Shown here one piece after another: positions 18,185 through 26,880 of a stretch of DNA of 64,000 nucleotides; the first letter of the stretch is position 1, and each line of letters opens with the position of its first letter. Source of the DNA: Salinarimonas ramus (lineage in GTDB: Bacteria > Pseudomonadota > Alphaproteobacteria > Rhizobiales > Beijerinckiaceae). The stretch covers positions 186,001-250,000 of the forward strand of contig NZ_BMMF01000007.1 in the NCBI RefSeq assembly GCF_014645695.1. Direction: 5' to 3'. The notes under the pieces are model-generated. The model was given only the letters and a program-made list of their open reading frames with translations. It was not told the origin of the DNA and searched no databases. Position numbers and translations under genes: made by a program.

Positions 18185-19066
18185 TCACGGGGCTCGCGCC
18201 ACCGCGACGCGGACCTCCATGGCCGTACACGACGCACCGCCCGTCGCCTCGAAGGTCCCGCTCACCGGCAACGCCTGGGCGGGCGTGCGCGTGCTCGCGA
18301 CGCGGACGAGGTTGCGACCCGCGACGATGCGATTGGTGGGGTCGAACTCGATCCAGCCCGCCCCCGGCAGGAAGACGTCGGCCCAGGCGTGGGTGGCGCC
18401 ACCGCCCGTCATCGCCGGGCCGCTCGCGGCATCGGCCGCCGGATCGTAGAGATAGCCGGTGACGAAGCGGGCGGCGAAGCCGAGCGCGCGCGCCGCCTCC
18501 ATGAACAGGAAGGCGAAATCGCGGCAGGTGCCGCTGCCGACGGCGATCGTCTGCGCCGGAGACTGAACGCCGCGCTCCTCCCGTCGCCGGTAGGCGAAGG
18601 CACGATGCACGGCCTCGCCGAGCGCGTCGAGCACGTCGAGGCTGGAGCTCGGCGGAACGGGGAGCACCGAAGCCAGCCACCCGGTGACGCTCGCCGCGTC
18701 CTCCGGGCGGTCGATGGCGATGAGCGGCCCCAGATCGACGCGCTCGTCGGCTTCGTAGCGCACGGGATAGGCGCCAGCATGACGGGCGATGCGCGGCAAG
18801 GGCTCGTCGAGACCGTAGCGCCGCAGCAGGAGCTCGCTCGAGACGACGAGTTCGTCCGCCGCCTCGCGGAACGTGAGCAGCGCCACGGAGTTTCCGAACG
18901 TGTCGTAGGACCAGTGGATGTCGGCCCGCGGCGAAACCGTGAGGCTGGAATCGAGGATGCGCATGTCGTGCCCGTCGCGGGGGCGCAGCATCAAGTGATG
19001 CGGCCCGAAATCGACGGCTCGATCGTAGGTATAGCGCGTCAGATGGCTTATGCTCAGCGTGCTCAA
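18185..19066 (-). CDS. Transglutaminase-like cysteine protease with bacterial N-terminal domain
   Basis: 293 residues. The N-terminal beta domain starts LSISHLTRYTYDRAVDFGPHHLMLRPR, the usual start of these predicted peptidases. The papain-like core has its catalytic cysteine in GSGTCRDFAFLF (about 180), histidine in THAWADVFLPG and aspartate in WIEFDPTN, so the triad is intact. I place the start at a TTG (19066) because homology begins there and GAGGA precedes it. The open frame continues upstream but without family similarity. It is divergent from a second paralogue. Members usually act as cytoplasmic or periplasmic proteases or amidases, often next to glutamate-cysteine-ligase-like genes, which are absent here. 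Confidence 0.85.
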   Translation of the reverse strand: MSTLSISHLTRYTYDRAVDFGPHHLMLRPRDGHDMRILDSSLTVSPRADIHWSYDTFGNSVALLTFREAADELVVSSELLLRRYGLDEPLPRIARHAGAYPVRYEADERVDLGPLIAIDRPEDAASVTGWLASVLPVPPSSSLDVLDALGEAVHRAFAYRRREERGVQSPAQTIAVGSGTCRDFAFLFMEAARALGFAARFVTGYLYDPAADAASGPAMTGGGATHAWADVFLPGAGWIEFDPTNRIVAGRNLVRVASTRTPAQALPVSGTFEATGGASCTAMEVRVAVARAP

Positions 19067-19173
19067 CGGGCGGGGTCCTCGGTCGCGACGCGATGGGGGC
19101 GCGCCCACGACGGACGGAACGCGGGCGCGAAGGCGCCATCGACGATCTCCGGCCCCTGCCGACGGTCGCTCAT
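19063..19173 (-). CDS. Possible 36-residue ORF coupled to the transglutaminase gene
   Basis: ATG at 19173 opens a 36-codon frame whose TGA stop overlaps the TTG start of the transglutaminase gene (TTGA). The product is basic with no hydrophobic segment, and no clear SD precedes it. Overlap alone is weak evidence. It could be a leader peptide that couples translation, or chance in GC-rich DNA. Confidence 0.2.
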   Translation of the reverse strand: MSDRRQGPEIVDGAFAPAFRPSWARPHRVATEDPAR

Positions 19174-19199
19174 GATAGCTCGAAGGCGGGATGGTGGCG

Positions 19200-20099
19200 A
19201 TGCTTATTCGGATCGGTTTCGAAATCGGCCTGACGTGCCGCACGGAGACGACGCTGATCCTCGCGTTGTCGCCGCACACCAGCTATGCGGGCCGGGTCGT
19301 CGGCTCCGACAGGCTGCGCACGTCTCCCGACCTCCAGACCCAGGACATCGTCGACCCGTTCGGCAACCGCCTGACGCGGTTGAAGGCGCCGCCGGGGGAA
19401 CTGACGCTCGCCTCGGACTGCATCGTCGAGAACGACGGCGCGCCAGACCCCTTCGACTGGAACGCCCGCCAGCACGACATCATCGACCTGCCGCCCGAGA
19501 CGCTGCCCTTCCTCACCGCCAGCCGCTATTGCGAATCCGACGCGATCCGCGACGAGGCATGGGCGCTGTTCGGCACCAGCCCGCCCGGCTGGGCGCGGGT
19601 GCAGGCGATCAGCAATTTCGTGCACAACCACCTGACCTTCGGCTACGGCTTCGGCCGACCGACCAAGACCGCCGCAGACGCCCTGCGGGAGAAGACCGGC
19701 GTGTGCCGCGACTTCGCCCATCTCATGATCGCACTGTGCCGTGCGATGAGCATCCCGGCGCGTTACGCGAGCGGATATCTCGGCGACATCGGCGTGCCGC
19801 CCTCGGGGCCGGGCGATTTCTCCGCCTGGACCGAGGTCTATCTCGGCGGGCGCTGGTACACCTTCGACGCGCGCCACAACACGCCCCGGATCGGGCGCGT
19901 GCTGATGGTCCACGGGCGCGACGCCGCCGACGGCGCCATGATGACCAGCTACGGCGCCTACGACCTCACGGCGTTCAAGGTCTGGACCGACGAGGTCGAA
20001 CCCGCTTCGGACGCCGCTCTCGTCGATCTCTTGAGGCAACGACCCGACGTGCCGGCGCTGACGCTCGCGCCGGTCGGCGCCGTTCACGTGAGCACCTGA
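19200..20099 (+). CDS. Transglutaminase-like cysteine protease
   Basis: 299 residues. The N-terminus LIRIGFEIGLTC and the LASDCIVENDG stretch fit the DUF-type N-domain seen in the second class of bacterial transglutaminase-like proteins. The core has C at about 168 (KTGVCRDFAHLM), H/W near SAWTEVYLGGRWYTFDAR, and D in FDARHN, so the catalytic set is Cys, then a tryptophan-for-histidine-like SAWTEV block, then Asp. The expected histidine corresponds to an S-A-W-T-E-V sequence, a known variant of this subfamily. Start at 19200 fits homology; ATG 19191 with AAGG is the alternative. It is divergent from the other paralogue with 133 bp between the homologous starts. Confidence 0.8.
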   Translation: MLIRIGFEIGLTCRTETTLILALSPHTSYAGRVVGSDRLRTSPDLQTQDIVDPFGNRLTRLKAPPGELTLASDCIVENDGAPDPFDWNARQHDIIDLPPETLPFLTASRYCESDAIRDEAWALFGTSPPGWARVQAISNFVHNHLTFGYGFGRPTKTAADALREKTGVCRDFAHLMIALCRAMSIPARYASGYLGDIGVPPSGPGDFSAWTEVYLGGRWYTFDARHNTPRIGRVLMVHGRDAADGAMMTSYGAYDLTAFKVWTDEVEPASDAALVDLLRQRPDVPALTLAPVGAVHVST

Positions 20100-20148
20100 C
20101 GGACCGGCGACGGCCCCACGGGCGCGGATACCGCAGGCGGGAGACGAG

Positions 20149-21429
20149 ATGAGCTGGGTCCCTTTTCGCGCGCGACGACTCCTGCGTCAGATGTGGTTCC
20201 TGCCGGCGGTCTTCTGCTCGGCCGCGATCGGCATGATCGCCCTGGCGCATTACTCCGCATTGCTGCTGCCCGACGAGTTGCCCTTCGACGTCTCGAGCAG
20301 CGCCATCGAGGACATTCTGTCCATCGTCGCGGCGAGCATGCTGTCGGTCGCCGTCTTCGCGCTCGCGACCATGGTCAGCGCGCTCTCCGCCGCCTCGCAG
20401 ACCGCGACGCCGCGGGCCGTGCGCCTGATCGCCGAGGATCGGACCGCCCAGACGTCGATCTCGATCTTCGTCGGAGCCTTCCTCTTCAGCATCGTGGGGA
20501 TCATCGGCATCTCGGGCGGCCTCTACACCGCGTCCGGCCGCCTGATCCTGTTCGCCGCCGCCATCGTCGTCGTCGCCGTGGTGGTGGGGGCCCTGATCCG
20601 ATGGATCAACCTGATCTCGTCGATCGGTCGCGTCGGCGAGACGATCGGCAGAGCCGAGACGGCCGCGAACGCGGCCTTCGACGAGCTCGCGCGCCGGCCC
20701 GGCCTCGGCTGCCGCGAGGCCGCGACGCCGCCGCCGGGGGCAGTCCCCGTGCACGCGCACGCCGTCGGGTACGTCCAGCATCTCGAGCCCGCGCGGCTGC
20801 AGGAGGTGGCGGCCGATTTCGGCCTTCTCGTCCACGTCGCGGCGCGACCGGGCACCTTCGTCACCCCGATCCGTCCCTTGGCTTTCGTCGTCGGCCCGAT
20901 GAGCGAGGAAGCCGCGACGTGCATCCGCTCCACCTTCGTCGTCGGCGACGAGCGCACCTTCGACCACGATCCGCGTTTCGGCCTGATCGTGCTCAGCGAG
21001 ATCGCGAGCCGGGCGCTCTCGCCTGCGGTGAACGATCCTGGCACCGCCATCGCGATCATCCACACCGTCTTGCGCATCGTCGACCGGTGGGTCGGCGCCT
21101 GCGAGCGCGAGGAGCCACCGGCCTTCGAGAACCTGTCGGTGGCACCGCTCTCGATGCGAGACCTGATCGACGATGCATTCCGCCCGATCGTGCGCGACGG
21201 GTCGGACAAGGTCGAGGTCTGCCTCAGGCTCGTGAACGCGCTCGCAGCGATCCGCGCGCTCTCGCCCGATCTGCTCGGCCCTGCGGCGACGCGCATGCTC
21301 GGCGATCTCCTCGAGCGAGCGCGCGCGACGATGAGCCACCCGGCCGATCTGGAGGCGGTGGAAGACGCCGTGTCGGCCGTCGCGGACGCGCCGGCGAACG
21401 CCCGCGGCGGCCTTATGCACGCCTCGTAG
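20149..21429 (+). CDS. DUF2254 membrane protein
   Basis: 426 residues. Four hydrophobic segments (about 15-36, 58-80, 102-122, 130-150) are followed by a soluble C-terminal region of about 250 residues with the DUF2254 signatures RDERT-like FVVGDERTFDHDPRFGLIVLSEIASRALSPAVNDPGTA. An S/T-rich loop ATMVSALSAASQTATPRA precedes the third helix. The function is unknown; the family appears in stress and envelope contexts. SD GGGAGA is upstream of ATG 20149, and the gene lies 49 bp behind the transglutaminase gene, in the same direction. Confidence 0.87.
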   Translation: MSWVPFRARRLLRQMWFLPAVFCSAAIGMIALAHYSALLLPDELPFDVSSSAIEDILSIVAASMLSVAVFALATMVSALSAASQTATPRAVRLIAEDRTAQTSISIFVGAFLFSIVGIIGISGGLYTASGRLILFAAAIVVVAVVVGALIRWINLISSIGRVGETIGRAETAANAAFDELARRPGLGCREAATPPPGAVPVHAHAVGYVQHLEPARLQEVAADFGLLVHVAARPGTFVTPIRPLAFVVGPMSEEAATCIRSTFVVGDERTFDHDPRFGLIVLSEIASRALSPAVNDPGTAIAIIHTVLRIVDRWVGACEREEPPAFENLSVAPLSMRDLIDDAFRPIVRDGSDKVEVCLRLVNALAAIRALSPDLLGPAATRMLGDLLERARATMSHPADLEAVEDAVSAVADAPANARGGLMHAS

Positions 21430-21477
21430 GAGGGCGACCGTTTCCAGAGTTCCGTGGGACGCCCGCGCACGCGACCG

Positions 21478-22260
21478 CTACGGCAAGGGCGCATCGAGGT
21501 GATAGCGCAGGCCGTCCACCGACAGGTCGACGACGGCACTGCCCCGGAGCTGTGCGGGCGCCCACCGGCCGAGCAGTCGCGTTCCGAACCCGGCGCCTGT
21601 GCGCCCCGAGTGACCGCGTGCGCCGCCGGCGCGCTCGCACCATCGGAAGTCCAGCCTGTCGACGCCGTCGCGCCTCGTCACGCCCCACCTGACGTCCACG
21701 CGTCCGTCGGGCGTCGCAAGCGCGCCGTGCTTGACCGCGTTCGTCGCGAGCTCGTGGATGGCCAAGCCGATCATGCGCGCGGCATCGGCGCACATCGGCA
21801 GGCTCGGTCCCTCGAGCTCGATCTGCCCCGGATACGTGTCGCGGTAGACATCGAGCTGCGTTTCGACGACCCTCACGAGGTCGATGGCGCCACTTCCGTC
21901 GTCGATCAGGGCCTGCCGCAGCGCGATATCGATCGACGAAAGCCTGCCGAGGAGCGCCTCGGCGAAGTCCGTGACGTCCGTCGCCCGTCCCGCGGTCTGT
22001 CTCGTGAGCGCTCGGACGATGCAGAGCAGGTTGCCAACTCTGTGGACGGCTTCGCGCGCGACGACGGCGAGACGCTCGTTGGCGACCGCGACCTCACGCG
22101 TGCGCTCCGCCACGTCCCGTTCGAGACCCGCACATGCGCGCTCGAGGTCTCGCACACGGACAGCATGTCGAGCGGCGTTCGCGCGACGAGCGTTTTTCCG
22201 GGCGCCGACGCTGAGGCCGTCGGTCGGTGGCGTCGGCGCATCGTCGGTTCGCGTATTCAT
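21478..22260 (-). CDS. HWE-family sensor histidine kinase, no input domain
   Basis: 260 residues. A predicted coiled coil (about 30-70) leads to the H-box REAVHRVGNLLCIVRAL (phospho-acceptor H at about 77), then AIHELATNAVKHGAL (N-box) and GFGTRLL (G-box). The H-box carries an R-V-G-N where HWE/HisKA_2 enzymes usually have R-V-K-N. There is no sensor domain or transmembrane segment, so the signal must come through a partner. ATG 22260 has GGAG upstream; an in-frame ATG at 22359 is possible. It lies 137 bp downstream of a Crp-type gene transcribed in the same direction, and no response regulator gene is adjacent. Confidence 0.82.
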   Translation of the reverse strand: MNTRTDDAPTPPTDGLSVGARKNARRANAARHAVRVRDLERACAGLERDVAERTREVAVANERLAVVAREAVHRVGNLLCIVRALTRQTAGRATDVTDFAEALLGRLSSIDIALRQALIDDGSGAIDLVRVVETQLDVYRDTYPGQIELEGPSLPMCADAARMIGLAIHELATNAVKHGALATPDGRVDVRWGVTRRDGVDRLDFRWCERAGGARGHSGRTGAGFGTRLLGRWAPAQLRGSAVVDLSVDGLRYHLDAPLP

Positions 22261-22397
22261 CGCATACACTCCATCGATGCCGACCGGCGTCGCCGCGCAT
22301 TCTGCGGGCCGCCGGGGGTTGTCCCGACACGTACCGTCTCCTTTCGAAGCGGATGGCACACTGATCGAGGTCAGCGGGTCTGTTCATCCGATCGATC

Positions 22398-23132
22398 TCA
22401 CGTCAGCAACGGGCGTTCCTGATCGAGATACGTGGGGTCGAAGTCGGCGAGCGCGACGAGACCGCCGTAATCGTCGAAAACGACCGTCCCGTCCCGGAAC
22501 GTGACGAGGCCGAGCTCGCGCAGCTGACGCAGGACGCGATTGATGTGCACGGCGCTCAGCCCGAGCGCGTCCGCAAGCAGATATTGCGTCAGCGGGCAGG
22601 CGTATCCCGCTTTCGTGCCGAAGCCGACGAGCGCCAGCCGAGCCCCGAGCTCGAGAAGGAAGTGCGCCACGCGCTGCGGTGCGGCTCTGCGACCGAGCCC
22701 CGCGAGGTGCTCGACGACCATGGCTTCGTCGCGCGATGCCGCCCAGAGAACCGCCGTCGCCAGCCGGGGCGTGCCGGCGAACGCGGCGAGGAGATCGCCG
22801 GAGGGAACCTCGCAGACCTGGATATCGGTCACCGACTCGATGCTGTGGTCGGACGTTTGCAGCAGCGTGCTGCGCAGACCGAGGAAATCGCCGGGGATCT
22901 GGAAGTCGACGATCTGTCGCGCGCCGTCCGGGAGGGTCTTGTACGAGCACACCCATCCGGAGACCAGGATGTACACGGCCCGATCGGACTGGCCCTGATG
23001 GACGATCTCCCGCCCCGCCGCGAAGGGGCGCCGGCGCACCTGGAGGCGCTCCAGAACCGAGAGCTCCGCGTCCGACAGGGCGACGAAGCAGCCGAGCTTT
23101 CGGGCCAGAGGGCTCGTCACCGTCGTATCCAA
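22398..23132 (-). CDS. Crp/Fnr family transcriptional regulator
   Basis: 244 residues: a cyclic-nucleotide-binding-like domain (about 10-125, including DGARQIVDFQIPGDFLGLRS) and a C-terminal winged helix (about 150-225) with LTQYLLADALGLSAVHINRVLRQL, the Crp recognition helix. There is no N-terminal cysteine cluster, so it is not a typical iron-sulfur FNR. The length and the L-x-x-T-P-like tail match the single-domain regulators of rhizobia (FixK/nitrogen-independent branch). It starts at a TTG (23132) backed by GGGAGG five bases upstream. Its promoter would share the 153 bp with the next, rightward gene. Confidence 0.85.
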   Translation of the reverse strand: MDTTVTSPLARKLGCFVALSDAELSVLERLQVRRRPFAAGREIVHQGQSDRAVYILVSGWVCSYKTLPDGARQIVDFQIPGDFLGLRSTLLQTSDHSIESVTDIQVCEVPSGDLLAAFAGTPRLATAVLWAASRDEAMVVEHLAGLGRRAAPQRVAHFLLELGARLALVGFGTKAGYACPLTQYLLADALGLSAVHINRVLRQLRELGLVTFRDGTVVFDDYGGLVALADFDPTYLDQERPLLT

Positions 23133-23285
23133 GACTGCCTCCCGTCGCTGCGGACCTTACCGCGCCTTCGGGCATCGACACTGCCGCAGATCAGCCCACC
23201 GTGCGCGAAGATGCTCCAAGGTCTTTTTTTGCCGAGACACGCTGCGGCGCCTGGGCGAGCCGCCCTCCTTCGAAGGAAAGCACGA

Positions 23286-23522
23286 ATGCCGACCATCAAC
23301 GAACTATCGGGAGCAGCGGCGCTGTCGATCTGCGAATCGCTCCTGCTCGCGATGAACGACGGCAAGCTGCTGTCCGAACCCGAGATCATCGCGATCCTGA
23401 AGGACGCCGCGGCTTCGCACGAGGAGGCTGCCGATGCGGAGGACGACGACGGAACGCACCGCGGCGTCGCACGCCTGATCAACGGGATCATCGCCGGCGG
23501 CAACTCGGTCCGTCGGCCCTGA
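23286..23522 (+). CDS. Small acidic protein of unknown function
   Basis: 78 residues, no membrane segment. Its N-terminal half is amphipathic (ALSICESLLLAMNDGKLLS), the middle is a glutamate/aspartate-rich stretch (EEAADAEDDDGTH) and the end is VARLINGIIAGGNSVRR. The start at 23286 has AAGGAAAG upstream. It is followed 35 bp later by the glycosyltransferase gene in the same direction, suggesting an operon. No known family was recognised. It may be a stress or regulatory mini-protein. Confidence 0.6.
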   Translation: MPTINELSGAAALSICESLLLAMNDGKLLSEPEIIAILKDAAASHEEAADAEDDDGTHRGVARLINGIIAGGNSVRRP

Positions 23523-23557
23523 CGCCGCACCGGCTCCCTCCAGAAGGATCGAAGGAC

Positions 23558-24649
23558 ATGAAGATCGCACAGGTCGCGCCGTTGAGCGAGAGCGTGCCGC
23601 CGAGGCTCTACGGGGGCACGGAGCGGATCGTGTCCTATCTCACCGAGGAACTCGTCCGCCTCGGCCACGAGGTCACGCTCTTCGCCTCCGGCGATTCGGT
23701 CACGAGCGCCGAGCTCGTGCCATGCTGCCCGCAGGCGCTGCGCCTCGACACGGCCGTGCGCGACCAGCTGCCGCACCACCTCCTCATGCTCGAGCAGGTC
23801 GTCCGGCGCGCGCCTTCGTTCGACGTCATCCACTTCCACGTCGATCTCCTGCAGATGCCGCTCGTGCGCGCTTTCGCGAGCTCCACGATGACCACCGTGC
23901 ACGGGCGCCTCGACCTGCCTGATCTCGTGCCGTTCTACCGCGTTTTCTCGCAGGCGCAGCTCGTCTCGATCTCCGACGATCAGCGCCGGCCGCTGCGCTT
24001 CGCCAATTTCGTGCGCACGATCCAGCACGGTCTGCCGACCGATCTCCTGCCCTTCGTCGCCGAGCCGCGTGGCGGGTACCTCGCCTTCCTCGGCCGGATC
24101 TCCGAGGAGAAGCGCCCCGATCGCGCCATCGAGATCGCGACCCGCGCGGGCCTGCCGCTGAAGATCGCCGCGAAGATCGATCGGGTCGACGAGGCCTATT
24201 GGCGCGAGACGATCGCGCCGATGATCGCGATGAACCCGAACGTCGAGTACATCGGCGAGATCGGCGAGCGCGAGAAGGCCGCGTTCCTGGGCAATGCCCG
24301 TGCGCTCTTGATGCCCATCGACTGGCCCGAGCCGTTCGGCCTCGTGATGATCGAGGCGATGTCCTGCGGGACGCCGACGATCGCGTTCCGCCGCGGGTCG
24401 GTCCCCGAGATCCTGGAAGAAGCGCGCTCGGGCTTCATCGTCGAGGACGTCGCGGAGGCGGTGCGCGCCTGCGGGCGCATCGACGCGCTCCCACGGGAGG
24501 GTGTCCGCGCGGCCTTCGAGGAGCGCTTCACGGCCGCACGCATGGCGATGGACTATCTCGACGTCTACCGGACGCTCTCGCATGGCGCGTCGCCGGCGAC
24601 CGGCCCGCTGGTAGACACCGGCCTGCAACAGCCCCACACGCTCTCGTGA
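23558..24649 (+). CDS. Glycosyltransferase, family 4 (GT-B)
   Basis: 363 residues. The N-terminal Rossmann domain has MKIAQVAPLSESVPPRLYGGTERI, typical of GT4 enzymes that bind an acceptor. The C-terminal domain has LGRISEEKRPDRAIEIA and the donor-site EPFGLVMIEAMSCGTPTIAFRRGSVPEI, containing the E-x7-E motif. It transfers a sugar from a nucleotide-sugar donor. SD is AAGGA upstream of ATG 23558. It is followed within 5 bp by a glycogen-debranching-type gene, so both may act on the same glucan or be part of a compatible-solute or polysaccharide route (inference). Confidence 0.88.
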   Translation: MKIAQVAPLSESVPPRLYGGTERIVSYLTEELVRLGHEVTLFASGDSVTSAELVPCCPQALRLDTAVRDQLPHHLLMLEQVVRRAPSFDVIHFHVDLLQMPLVRAFASSTMTTVHGRLDLPDLVPFYRVFSQAQLVSISDDQRRPLRFANFVRTIQHGLPTDLLPFVAEPRGGYLAFLGRISEEKRPDRAIEIATRAGLPLKIAAKIDRVDEAYWRETIAPMIAMNPNVEYIGEIGEREKAAFLGNARALLMPIDWPEPFGLVMIEAMSCGTPTIAFRRGSVPEILEEARSGFIVEDVAEAVRACGRIDALPREGVRAAFEERFTAARMAMDYLDVYRTLSHGASPATGPLVDTGLQQPHTLS

Positions 24650-24654
24650 GCGAG

Positions 24655-26868
24655 ATGGAATCTCCAATCATGACCGCCACGACCGAACACGGAACCTGCG
24701 AGGCGCCCGAGCGGGTCGCCCCGCATTACGCCGTCGTCGCCCACGGCTCGCCGGGCGAGCGCCGCGCTCGCATCCTCAAGTCTGGCGACACCTTCACCGT
24801 GCTCGACCCGACCGGCGACATCCTTTCGGGGCGCGAGAGTTCCGACGGGCTCTTCCACCGCGACACCCGGCACCTCTCCCACCTCGATCTCACGATCGAC
24901 GCCGAGCGCCCGATCCTGCTCTCCTCCGTCATGCGCGACGACAACGCCTCGCTCACCTGCGACCTGACGAACGGCGATCTCCAGGACGCCCACGGGGCGA
25001 TCGTGCTGGAGCACGACCTCGTGCACGTGCGACGCAGCAAGTTCCTGCACGGCGATGCCGCCTACGAGCGGATCGGCGTGCGCAGCTTCGCCGACCGGCC
25101 GCTCACGCTCGAGATCGCCTTGCGCTTCGCAGCGGACTTCGCCGACCTCTTCGAGGTGCGCGGCGCCAAGCGGGCGCGCCGCGGACGCTTCCTCGACCCC
25201 GAGGTCGGCGCCGACACGGTGCGTCTCGTCTATGTCGGGCTCGACGACGTCGCGCGCACGACGCGCCTGCGCTTCGCGCCCAGGCCGACGACGCTCGGAC
25301 CGGACCGCGCGACCTTCACGGTCGCTCTGCAGCCCGGAGGTCAGGCGGTTCTCAACCTCGAGGTCGGTTTCACCGAGAGCGCGCCGACGGCGGCGCCGGG
25401 GGTGCGGTTCCGCACGGCGGCGCTGGAGGCCCGTCGCGCGCTGCGGCGCGCGTCGTCGCGGGCCGCCTCGGTGGCGACCTCGCACGAGCAGCTCAACGGG
25501 TCGCTCCGGCGCGCGATGTCCGACCTCGCCATGCTGGCGACCGATACCCCGCACGGCCCCTATCCCTATGCGGGCACGCCATGGTTCTCCGCCGCCTTCG
25601 GCCGGGACGCGCTGATCACGGCGTTCCATATGCTGTGGCTCGATCCCGCGCTCGCCGGCGGCGTGCTGCGCTTTCTCGCGGCGCACCAGGCCGACCGCGA
25701 GGACGCGGCCTCGGACGCCGAGCCCGGCAAGATCCTGCACGAGATGCGCTACGGTGAGATGGCGGCGCTCGGCGAGGTGCCGTTCCGCCGCTACTATGGC
25801 ACCGTCGATGCCACGCCGCTCTTCGTCATGCTCGCCGGCGCCTACCTCGCGCGCACGGACGACGTCGCCACGATCCGCACGCTCCTTCCGGCGATCGAGC
25901 GCGCCCTCGCCTGGATCGACGATTACGGGGACCGCGACGGCGACGGCTTCGTCGAGTACGCGCGGCGCACGGAGAGCGGGCTGCAGAACCAGGGCTGGAA
26001 AGACAGCCACGATTCCATCTTCCACGCGGACGGCAGCTTCGCCGAGGGCCCGATCGCGCTGTGCGAGGTGCAGGCCTATGTCTACGGGGCGAAGCGCGCG
26101 GCCGCCGACATCGCCGCTCGCCTGGGCGACGACACCCGCGCGAAGCGCCTCGACGGCGAAGCCGAGGAACTCGCGGCGCGTTTCGAGGACGCGTTCTGGT
26201 GCGCCGATCTCGGCACCTACGCCATCGCGCTCGACGGCAAGAAGCGGCCCTGCCGCGTGCGGTCCTCGAACGCGGGCCATGCGCTGTTTGCGGGGATCGC
26301 CTCCGAGGCGCACGCAGCGGGCGTCGCGCACACGCTGATGGGCGAGGCCTCGTTCTCCGGTTGGGGCGTGCGCACGCTCGCCCGCGGCGAGGCGCGCTAC
26401 AACCCGATCTCGTACCACAACGGCTCGGTCTGGCCGCACGACAACGCGCTCGTCGCCGCCGGCCTCGCTCGCTACGGCTACGGTCGCGAGGCGGCGCGCA
26501 TCCTCGACGGTCTCTTCCACGCCTCGACCTACATGGATCTCCAGCGCTTGCCCGAATTGTTCTGCGGCTTCTCGCGCCGGCCCGGACAAGGTCCGACGCT
26601 CTATCCCGTCGCCTGCCTGCCGCAGGCCTGGGCGGCGGCCACGCCCTTCGCCCTGATCGTCGCTTGCCTGGGTCTGCGGATCGACCCGCGCGGACAGGTC
26701 GTGCGGCTCGACCGCCCGATCCTCCCCGAATTCCTAGACGAGATCGTCGTCCGAAACCTGTCCGTCGGTCCCGGCCGGATCGACCTCGCCGTCCGCCGTG
26801 CGGGCGACGAGGTCGTCGCGCACGCTCACTCCCGGACGCCGGGCGTACGGGTCGAGGTCGTAACTTGA
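24655..26868 (+). CDS. Amylo-alpha-1,6-glucosidase / glycogen debranching-type enzyme
   Basis: 737 residues. The N-terminal GDE-type beta domain (about 25-260) contains ILKSGDTFTVLDPTGDI and the SDGLFHRDTRHLSHL motif. The C-terminal (alpha/alpha)6 barrel (about 290-650) has PWFSAAFGRDALITA, GLQNQGWKDSHDS and the later YNPISYHNGSVWPHDNALVAAGL, with acid residues D and E at family positions. Such bacterial proteins hydrolyse alpha-1,6 branches or related glycosidic bonds. Start is uncertain: ATG 24655 or ATG 24670. It is tightly coupled to the upstream glycosyltransferase gene. Confidence 0.85.
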   Translation: MESPIMTATTEHGTCEAPERVAPHYAVVAHGSPGERRARILKSGDTFTVLDPTGDILSGRESSDGLFHRDTRHLSHLDLTIDAERPILLSSVMRDDNASLTCDLTNGDLQDAHGAIVLEHDLVHVRRSKFLHGDAAYERIGVRSFADRPLTLEIALRFAADFADLFEVRGAKRARRGRFLDPEVGADTVRLVYVGLDDVARTTRLRFAPRPTTLGPDRATFTVALQPGGQAVLNLEVGFTESAPTAAPGVRFRTAALEARRALRRASSRAASVATSHEQLNGSLRRAMSDLAMLATDTPHGPYPYAGTPWFSAAFGRDALITAFHMLWLDPALAGGVLRFLAAHQADREDAASDAEPGKILHEMRYGEMAALGEVPFRRYYGTVDATPLFVMLAGAYLARTDDVATIRTLLPAIERALAWIDDYGDRDGDGFVEYARRTESGLQNQGWKDSHDSIFHADGSFAEGPIALCEVQAYVYGAKRAAADIAARLGDDTRAKRLDGEAEELAARFEDAFWCADLGTYAIALDGKKRPCRVRSSNAGHALFAGIASEAHAAGVAHTLMGEASFSGWGVRTLARGEARYNPISYHNGSVWPHDNALVAAGLARYGYGREAARILDGLFHASTYMDLQRLPELFCGFSRRPGQGPTLYPVACLPQAWAAATPFALIVACLGLRIDPRGQVVRLDRPILPEFLDEIVVRNLSVGPGRIDLAVRRAGDEVVAHAHSRTPGVRVEVVT

Positions 26869-26880
26869 ACGGAACGCGGC

